This document shows, piece after piece, positions 58,403 through 64,000 of a stretch of 64,000 nt of DNA. The translations under genes and the position numbers were made by a program. The stretch spans positions 186,001 to 250,000 of the forward strand of contig UBPA01000007.1 of NCBI GenBank assembly GCA_900467185.1, given 5' to 3'. Every line of letters starts with the position of its first letter. The first letter of the stretch is position 1. The notes below the pieces were generated by a model. That model did no database searches. It was not told where the DNA came from and saw only the letters and a list, made by a program, of their open reading frames with translations. The stretch is from Hyphomicrobiales bacterium (GTDB taxonomy: Bacteria > Pseudomonadota > Alphaproteobacteria > Rhizobiales > Rhizobiaceae).

Positions 58403-59222
58403 CCGTTCGAGCGAGGCGGGAAAGCCGGTTCTGGTAAGCGATCCGCAGCAGGTAGCGCGGATCGAGGCCGAGAATACATTGCGACAGTTCGATGTCGCAA
58501 TGGCCGAGTTGGATGCTTGGATTAAGGACTCAAAGTACAGGTTGAGACCTTCGAAGGTCATGGAGCTTAACCGGATTGCTCTGGAGCGCCTGAGTGAGTA
58601 CGCCGGAACAAATCGGCCCGGCGGCATCAAGATTACCGGTAGTCATCATATTCCGCCGGATGCATCGCAGGTTCAGGCTCTCATGGAGGATCTATGCGAT
58701 TACATCGACGACAATTTCGCTGAAGCGAACGCCATTCATCTCGCAGCATACACGCTCTGGAAGATCAACTGGATTCATCCCTTTGTCGATGGAAACGGAC
58801 GCACCGCACGTGTTGTCTCTTATATCGTCATGTGTGCGAAGATCGGGTCCCGTCTCCCGGGCACAAAGACGATTCCGGATCAGATCGCAACCGACAAGAA
58901 ACCTTATTATTTGGCATTGGAGGCGGCAGATGCGGCCTTCAAAGACGGTCGCGTTGACGTCAGCGCCATCGAAGCTTTGATCGACCGACATCTTGCAGTT
59001 CAGCTGCTGGACATTCATGAGTCCGCTGCTGGAAAAGGTGCTGTAGATCGTAGCGCTGTTCCCGACGCCATTCAGGCGCATGTTCCGGTAAGGCCCAACA
59101 GAAAAACCTCTGTTCGCTGGACAAGGCATATCGAGACGCATCCCGTTCTCTATGGCCTTATCGGCGCAATCGTCGTGGCGGTTCTGACCGTGATTGTGCC
59201 GATATTTCTTGGCAGGCCGTAG
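58392..59222 (+). CDS. Fic family adenylyltransferase toxin with C-terminal membrane anchor
   Basis: A 276-residue Fic protein. The catalytic motif is HPFVDGNGRTAR at residues 129-140, an exact fit to HPFx[D/E]GNGRxxR, and a flap-like region GGIKITGSHHIPPDAS lies about 55 residues before it. No inhibitory helix is evident in this chain; it is supplied by the upstream antitoxin. After a polar linker (about 200-248) the protein ends in one hydrophobic segment (YGLIGAIVVAVLTVIVPIF), a likely membrane anchor. Fic enzymes usually transfer AMP to a protein hydroxyl; the target is unknown. A+T content exceeds that of flanking genes. Confidence 0.9.
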   Translation: MASDRSSEAGKPVLVSDPQQVARIEAENTLRQFDVAMAELDAWIKDSKYRLRPSKVMELNRIALERLSEYAGTNRPGGIKITGSHHIPPDASQVQALMEDLCDYIDDNFAEANAIHLAAYTLWKINWIHPFVDGNGRTARVVSYIVMCAKIGSRLPGTKTIPDQIATDKKPYYLALEAADAAFKDGRVDVSAIEALIDRHLAVQLLDIHESAAGKGAVDRSAVPDAIQAHVPVRPNRKTSVRWTRHIETHPVLYGLIGAIVVAVLTVIVPIFLGRP

Positions 59223-59246
59223 CAACCGCCTTGAATCTCCGGTTGC
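59222..59246 (+). terminator. Hairpin after the Fic gene, possible terminator
   Basis: A perfect 7-bp inverted repeat (gcaaccg / cggttgc) with an 11-base loop starts on the last base of the Fic stop codon. No T tract follows, so termination is uncertain. Confidence 0.35.
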
Positions 59247-59392
59247 CCTGTGTAACGAAAGTCCATCACCACGGACCCGGTGCAATTCCGGGTGGCTCTT
59301 CCGGCCGCCGATCCGCCGGACAACGCAACATCTCATCCTGATGCTTCTCGCCCGTTCTCCTGGGTGGGGATGAACTTTGCGGATTTTCGAAC

Positions 59393-60874
59393 ATGTTCAA
59401 TCTCTCATCTTACCGCCACGAATGGTTTTCCAACATTCGCGGCGACATTCTTTCCGGCGTCGTCGTGGCGCTGGCGCTGATTCCCGAGGCGATCGGGTTT
59501 TCGGTCATTGCGGGGGTCGATCCGAAGGTGGGGCTGTTTGCCTCCTTCGCCATCGCCTGCGTCGCGGCCTTCACCGGCGGCCGGCCCGGCATGATTTCGG
59601 CGGCCACGGCCGCCACGGCCGTCGTCATGGTCAGCCTCGTGCGCGACCACGGCCTGCAATATCTCTTTGCCGCCACCATCCTCATGGGGCTTCTGCAGAT
59701 CGCCGGCGGCTTCCTGAAACTCGGGCGGCTGATGCGCTTCGTGTCACGCTCGGTCATCACCGGTTTCGTCAACGCGCTGGCGATCCTGATCTTCATGGCG
59801 CAGCTGCCGGAGCTGATCGGCGTTCCCGCGCTGACCTATGTGATGATCGCCATCGGCCTCGCCATCATCTACCTCTTTCCCTATGTGACGAAGGCGATCC
59901 CGTCGCCGCTGGTCGCCATCGCGGTGCTCACCGCCGTTGCCGTCTTCGGCGGGTTCGACCTGCGCACCGTGGGCGACCTTGGCGACCTGCCCTCGAGCCT
60001 GCCGGTCTTCGGCTTGCCGGACGTGCCGCTGACCTGGGAAACGCTGCGGATCATCTTCCCCTATTCCGTGACGCTGGCAGCCGTCGGCCTGCTCGAGTCG
60101 CTGCTGACGGCGCAAATCGTCGATGACATGACGGATACGCCGAGCAACAAGAGCCAGGAATGCTTAGGCCAGGGGGCTGGCAACATCGCCTCCGCGCTGA
60201 TCGGCGGCATGGGCGGTTGCGCCATGATCGGCCAGTCGGTCATCAACGTCTCCTCCGGCGGTCGCGGCCGGCTCTCCACCTTCGTCGCCGGTGCCTTCCT
60301 GCTGTTCCTCATTCTCGTTCTCGACGATATCGTCCGCATCATCCCGATGGCCGCTCTCGTCGCGGTGATGATCATGGTCTCGATCGGCACCTTCTCCTGG
60401 CGGTCCATCCTCGACCTGCGCACCAACCCGCTGCCGTCCTCCGTCGTGATGCTGGCAACCGTCGTCACCGTCGTCGCAACGCATGACCTCGCCAAGGGTG
60501 TTCTCGTCGGCGTTCTGCTGTCGGGCGTGTTCTTTGCAGGAAAGGTGGCGAAGCTCTTCCGTGTGGTTTCGCTCGGCGATGCCGCTGCCCGGACGTACAG
60601 GGTGGAGGGCCAGGTGTTCTTCGCCTCGGCCGACAGCTTCATCGCGGCCTTCGACTTCCTCGAAAAGGCCGGCAGCGTCACGATCGACGTCTCCGCCGCG
60701 CATTTCTGGGATATTACGGCCGTCGGCGCACTCGACAAGGTGGTGCTGAAGTTCCGACGGTCCGGCATCCCCGTTGAGGTCATCGGCCTCAACGCGGCGA
60801 GCGCGACGATGCTCGACCGCTTCGCCGTGCACGACAAGCCGGATGCGCCGGCCCTGCCGCAGGCCTCGCACTGA
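59393..60874 (+). CDS. SulP family anion transporter with STAS domain
   Basis: A 493-residue inner membrane transporter of the SulP/SLC26 family: about 10-12 membrane segments with the [21 protein letters not shown]-terminal signature and the [13 protein letters not shown] region, and a C-terminal STAS domain (about residues 395-485, [20 protein letters not shown]). Substrates in the family include sulfate, bicarbonate and dicarboxylates; none can be assigned. It is followed by a hairpin shared with the convergent gene. Confidence 0.9.
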   Translation: MFNLSSYRHEWFSNIRGDILSGVVVALALIPEAIGFSVIAGVDPKVGLFASFAIACVAAFTGGRPGMISAATAATAVVMVSLVRDHGLQYLFAATILMGLLQIAGGFLKLGRLMRFVSRSVITGFVNALAILIFMAQLPELIGVPALTYVMIAIGLAIIYLFPYVTKAIPSPLVAIAVLTAVAVFGGFDLRTVGDLGDLPSSLPVFGLPDVPLTWETLRIIFPYSVTLAAVGLLESLLTAQIVDDMTDTPSNKSQECLGQGAGNIASALIGGMGGCAMIGQSVINVSSGGRGRLSTFVAGAFLLFLILVLDDIVRIIPMAALVAVMIMVSIGTFSWRSILDLRTNPLPSSVVMLATVVTVVATHDLAKGVLVGVLLSGVFFAGKVAKLFRVVSLGDAAARTYRVEGQVFFASADSFIAAFDFLEKAGSVTIDVSAAHFWDITAVGALDKVVLKFRRSGIPVEVIGLNAASATMLDRFAVHDKPDAPALPQASH

Positions 60875-60880
60875 GATACG

Positions 60881-60922
60881 AAAAAGCCCGCCGGCCTCCT
60901 GTTTGAGGAGACCGGCGGGCTT
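60881..60922 (-). terminator. Bidirectional terminator between SulP and the exported protein gene
   Basis: A long stem (aagcccgccgg-ctcct / aggag-ccggcgggctt, one mismatch) with loop gtttg. On the minus strand it is followed by five T residues, so it best serves the 60949-62145 gene; the plus-side tract is weaker. Confidence 0.82.
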
Positions 60923-60948
60923 CGTCGTTTCACATAGTCAAGGCCGCG

Positions 60949-62145
60949 TCAGTCGTTCGCGGTCACCTTGACGCCCAGCACGCTCGGCAGTGTGTTCGGC
61001 GCGCCCATGCCGGCGCCCATGATCATCGGGAAGGGAACGGGCTTGGCCGGCTCTGCCGTGATCGTCAGGTTCTTCGGCGCATCCAGATAGGCGGTGATGG
61101 CCGCGGTCAGCTGGTTCTGCAGGTCGGGAAGGTTGAGCTGCGCGATCATGATCGGGGCCAGACCCTTGATCGACTGCGCCATCTGCTCGCCCGTCACGCC
61201 CTGTTCCGCACCGAAGTAATCGAGCAGGCGCTTGGTGATCGAGGCATCCTCGAAGCGGATCGAGGCGGAGTTGAAGTTCAGCTGCTGGATGAGGCCCATG
61301 GCCGACAGGCCGAGCGCCTGGTTGGCCGCTTCCTTGTTGGGGTTGGCCTCGGCCGCCTTGAAGGCCTCCTGCAGCGAATTCAGGAGCTGGAGCGTATAGC
61401 CCGAAACGTTGAAGCCGACCGAAAGACGGCCGACATTGTCGACGTTGATGGAGTTGTCGCGCACGGCAAAGACACCCGAAGCAAGGTCCCAGCTGCCTTC
61501 CACGGTGAACTCGCCGGTCGGGTTTTGCAGGCCGAGCTTGTCGATCGCCATCTTGGTCTTGGCGTCCTTGACGTCCGAAAGGTCCGCCTTCACGCCGCTG
61601 ACGATGCCGTCGAAATCGATGCCCTTGTCGCCGTCCTGGCGGGTCAGGTTGCTTTCCGACTTGTCGATGGCGAACACGGTCTTGCCGCCGATTTCGACCG
61701 TGATCGGGCCGGTTCCGGCCGACTGGTAGTAGAGCAGGTCGTCGATGCTTCCCGTCCCGGTCTTGGCAGGAATGCGCAAGCCCGAGATGGCGATGTCCTT
61801 GGCGGTCAGGCGGGCGCCATCGGCCGTCCGGTCGATATCCGGGAAGTCCACCGTCTCCACGGTGTAGCCGCCGTCCGAAAGCTCCTCGACGCCGTCGAAG
61901 CTGAGGTCGCCGATCTTCAGCTCGTCCGTCGTCTTCACCGTGCTTCGCACGCTCGCGCCCTTCAGGACCACGCTGTCGTCGTTGACATCGACCGTCTCGT
62001 AGGCGAGCGTCGCGCCGTTGGTGGCATAGGCCGCGTTCAGCTTGGTGACGAAATCGACACCGTCGAGCGCGAAGGCCGGCGAGGCGAGGCCGGCAAAGGC
62101 GACGCCCGCCAGCAGGAAGCGAAGTCTTGGAAACTGCATCATCAT
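60949..62145 (-). CDS. Exported protein of unknown function
   Basis: A 398-residue protein with a signal peptide (FLLAGVAFAGLASPAFALDG) and a long beta-rich mature region with Asp/Gly-rich turns (for example SDGGYTVETVDFPDI and DDLLYYQSAGTGPITVEI). It contains no membrane segment after the signal. Layout and repeat-like strands recall DUF945/YdgA-type periplasmic proteins, but I cannot assign it. Three consecutive ATGs start the gene; AAGGA fits the second best. It is divergent from parC. Confidence 0.75.
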   Translation of the reverse strand: MMMQFPRLRFLLAGVAFAGLASPAFALDGVDFVTKLNAAYATNGATLAYETVDVNDDSVVLKGASVRSTVKTTDELKIGDLSFDGVEELSDGGYTVETVDFPDIDRTADGARLTAKDIAISGLRIPAKTGTGSIDDLLYYQSAGTGPITVEIGGKTVFAIDKSESNLTRQDGDKGIDFDGIVSGVKADLSDVKDAKTKMAIDKLGLQNPTGEFTVEGSWDLASGVFAVRDNSINVDNVGRLSVGFNVSGYTLQLLNSLQEAFKAAEANPNKEAANQALGLSAMGLIQQLNFNSASIRFEDASITKRLLDYFGAEQGVTGEQMAQSIKGLAPIMIAQLNLPDLQNQLTAAITAYLDAPKNLTITAEPAKPVPFPMIMGAGMGAPNTLPSVLGVKVTAND

Positions 62146-62341
62146 TGGGTCCTTGCAATGCCTGTGATATCGGGGTCGATGTCTCCAAGGCGATTTGGGC
62201 GGAAATATATGCGGCTGCCGGGAAAATGTCAGGTCAGCGCAACGCTTTATTTGGCGGGCGGCACGACCGGGCGGCGCTTTGCTGGGGATAGCGCCGGCGA
62301 GCCAACTTGATGTTCACGGTTTGTTGAGGTAGCTACGAGCC

Positions 62342-64000
62342 ATGGGACAGAGCCTTTTGCCGCCGTCGGGCGGAGACGATCATATTCAGCCCGTCGATCT
62401 CAAGGCGGCACTGGAAGAGCGCTATCTTGCCTATGCGCTTTCCACCATCATGCACCGCGCCCTGCCGGACGTTCGCGACGGCCTGAAGCCGGTGCATCGG
62501 CGCATCATCCATGCGATGAGCGAGATGGGCATTCGCCCCAACACCGCCTTCAAGAAATGCGCCCGCATCGTCGGCGACGTCATCGGTAAGTTCCATCCGC
62601 ATGGCGACCAGTCGGTCTACGACGCGCTGGTGCGGCTCGCCCAGGATTTCTCCCAGCGCTATCCGCTGGTCGATGGACAGGGCAATTTCGGCAATATCGA
62701 CGGCGACAATGCCGCGGCCTACCGGTACACCGAAGCGCGTATGACCGAGGTCGCGGCTCTGCTTCTGGAAGGCATCGACCAGGATGCCGTCGATTTCCGC
62801 GCGACCTATAACGAAGAGGACGAAGAGCCCGTCGTCATGCCGGGCGCGTTTCCCAACCTGCTGGCCAATGGTGCCTCCGGCATCGCGGTGGGCATGGCGA
62901 CGTCGATCCCGCCGCACAATGCGCACGAACTCTGCGATGCGGCGCTGCTTCTCATCCGCAAGCCGGATGCGACGATCGAGGAACTGGTCGAGCTTGTGCC
63001 CGGCCCGGATTTCCCGACCGGCGGCATCATCATCGACAACAAGGCGAGCATCACCGAGGCCTATAGGACGGGGCGCGGCGGTTTCCGCGTGCGGGCGAAA
63101 TGGGTCGTGGAAGACCTTGGCCGCGGCGTCTGGCAGATCATCATCACCGAAATTCCGTATCAGGTGCAGAAATCGCGGCTGATCGAAAAGATCGCCGAAC
63201 TGCTGATCGCCCGCAAGCTGCCGCTTCTCGAGGATGTGCGCGACGAGTCGGCCGAAGACGTCCGTGTCGTGCTGGTGCCGAAGAGCCGCAGCGTCGATCC
63301 AACTATCATGATGGAATCGCTGTTCCGGCTGACGGATCTCGAAAACCGCTTTCCTCTGAACATGAACGTGCTGTCGATGGGCCGCGTGCCGCGCGTCATG
63401 TCGATCTTCGACATCCTGACAGAGTGGCTGCAGCACCGCCGCGAGGTTCTGCAGCGCCGGTCGCGCTTCCGTCTGGCCGCCATCGAGCGCCGGCTGGAGA
63501 TCCTCGGCGGTTACCTGATCGCCTATCTCAACCTCGACGAGGTCATCCGCATCATCCGCGAGGAGGACGAGCCGAAGCCGTCTCTGATCAAGCGGTTCAC
63601 GCTGACCGACCTCCAGGCCGAATCGATCCTCAATATGCGCCTGCGCTCGCTGCGCAAGCTGGAGGAATTCGAGATCCGCACCGAGTTCGACGGTCTGACG
63701 GCCGAGAAAGCCGAGATCGACGCGCTTCTGGCCTCCGACGAGAAGCAGTGGCAGACGGTCGCCTGGGAAATCGGCGAGGTGAAGAAGAAGTTCGCCAAGG
63801 CGACCGAGCTCGGCCGCCGCCGCACGGTCTTTGCCGACGCGCCTGACACGGACGACGAGGCGATCCAGCAGGCGATGATCGAGAAGGAGCCGATCACGGT
63901 CGTTCTCTCGCAGAAGGGCTGGATCCGCGCGCTGAAGGGGCACATTTCCGATACGGCCACGCTCCAGTTCAAGGAAGGCGATGCGCTGAAGTTTGCCTTC
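62342..64000 (+). CDS. parC: DNA topoisomerase IV subunit A, N-terminal part (cut by window edge)
   Basis: The first 553 codons of ParC, open to the end of the window. The winged-helix/tower region carries the catalytic Tyr129 in YRYTEARM, with the preceding [19 protein letters not shown] and [16 protein letters not shown]. The ParC rather than GyrA assignment rests on the [37 protein letters not shown] start and the lack of GyrA features. The residue equivalent to E. coli ParC Ser80 is Gln90 here. It is next to aspS-region genes as in other Rhizobiales. Confidence 0.93.
   Translation, partial: MGQSLLPPSGGDDHIQPVDLKAALEERYLAYALSTIMHRALPDVRDGLKPVHRRIIHAMSEMGIRPNTAFKKCARIVGDVIGKFHPHGDQSVYDALVRLAQDFSQRYPLVDGQGNFGNIDGDNAAAYRYTEARMTEVAALLLEGIDQDAVDFRATYNEEDEEPVVMPGAFPNLLANGASGIAVGMATSIPPHNAHELCDAALLLIRKPDATIEELVELVPGPDFPTGGIIIDNKASITEAYRTGRGGFRVRAKWVVEDLGRGVWQIIITEIPYQVQKSRLIEKIAELLIARKLPLLEDVRDESAEDVRVVLVPKSRSVDPTIMMESLFRLTDLENRFPLNMNVLSMGRVPRVMSIFDILTEWLQHRREVLQRRSRFRLAAIERRLEILGGYLIAYLNLDEVIRIIREEDEPKPSLIKRFTLTDLQAESILNMRLRSLRKLEEFEIRTEFDGLTAEKAEIDALLASDEKQWQTVAWEIGEVKKKFAKATELGRRRTVFADAPDTDDEAIQQAMIEKEPITVVLSQKGWIRALKGHISDTATLQFKEGDALKFAF

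Noticed and set aside
62333-63943. 536-codon minus-strand frame at the right end
   Set aside because: It is antisense to parC, which reads open on the plus strand with catalytic Tyr129.

Overview
The window looks like a chromosomal segment of a Rhizobiaceae alphaproteobacterium (Rhizobium/Agrobacterium/Shinella-like). The support is the high GC, the gene set and the gene order: tldD - IalB family - ctaCDB-ctaG-ctaE, uvrC/pgsA/moaD/moaE, and purN-purM-PerM-hdaA-ppk-ppx, then rnd, aspS and parC. A RopB/Omp25-type outer membrane protein, RIME-like intergenic repeats and an EcfG-type stress promoter point the same way. No rRNA, tRNA, CRISPR array, insertion sequence or phage gene was seen. Both ends cut a gene: lptD at the left and parC at the right.

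Layout. 1-5.3 kb: LPS export (lptD', lptG, lptF, minus strand), divergent from pepA-holC-osmC family. 5.3-8.8 kb: a membrane protein and a 25-residue membrane peptide under a putative EcfG promoter, then tldD and an IalB-family secreted protein. 9.2-15 kb: the aa3 cytochrome c oxidase operon ctaC-ctaD-ctaB-small TM protein-ctaG-ctaE, ending in a strong terminator. 15-25.2 kb: single metabolic and housekeeping genes (sugar dehydrogenase, GNAT, S9 peptidase, ABC-F ATPase, degenerate GGDEF protein, methyltransferase, DinB, GST, ndk). 25.2-32.5 kb: an unknown exported/membrane gene pair, moaE-moaD-pgsA, a hotdog thioesterase with a tandem-repeat tail, uvrC and an SDR, and ropB. 32.6-39.8 kb: a DUF1284 protein, a DctB/DctD-type two-component pair and a tripartite tricarboxylate transporter tctC-tctB-tctA that it probably controls. 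39.8-45.2 kb: a GST, a lipoprotein-type RNase T2, rlmJ, a molybdopterin oxidoreductase and nudK. 45.2-54.6 kb: purN-purM, divergent from PerM-hdaA, then ppk-ppx, an unknown anchored protein and rnd. 54.7-64 kb: a Tat-exported multicopper oxidase, aspS, a Fic toxin/antitoxin pair, a SulP transporter, an unknown exported protein and the 5' part of parC.

Cooperation. The cta genes supply the three catalytic subunits, the heme O synthase and the CuB chaperone of one oxidase. moaD/moaE feed molybdopterin synthesis, and a molybdoenzyme lies about 15 kb away. ppk/ppx make and degrade polyphosphate. The kinase/regulator pair directly precedes tctCBA.

Most worth a second look: the membrane-anchored Fic toxin with a separate SxxxEN antitoxin, the GAFPGA variant in the sigma-54 activator together with paired repeats ahead of tctC, the EcfG-type promoter for a 25-residue peptide and membrane protein operon, the unknown exported gene pair at 25.3-26.3 kb, and the non-catalytic-looking GGDEF protein. 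All assignments come from reading the sequence; no database search was run.
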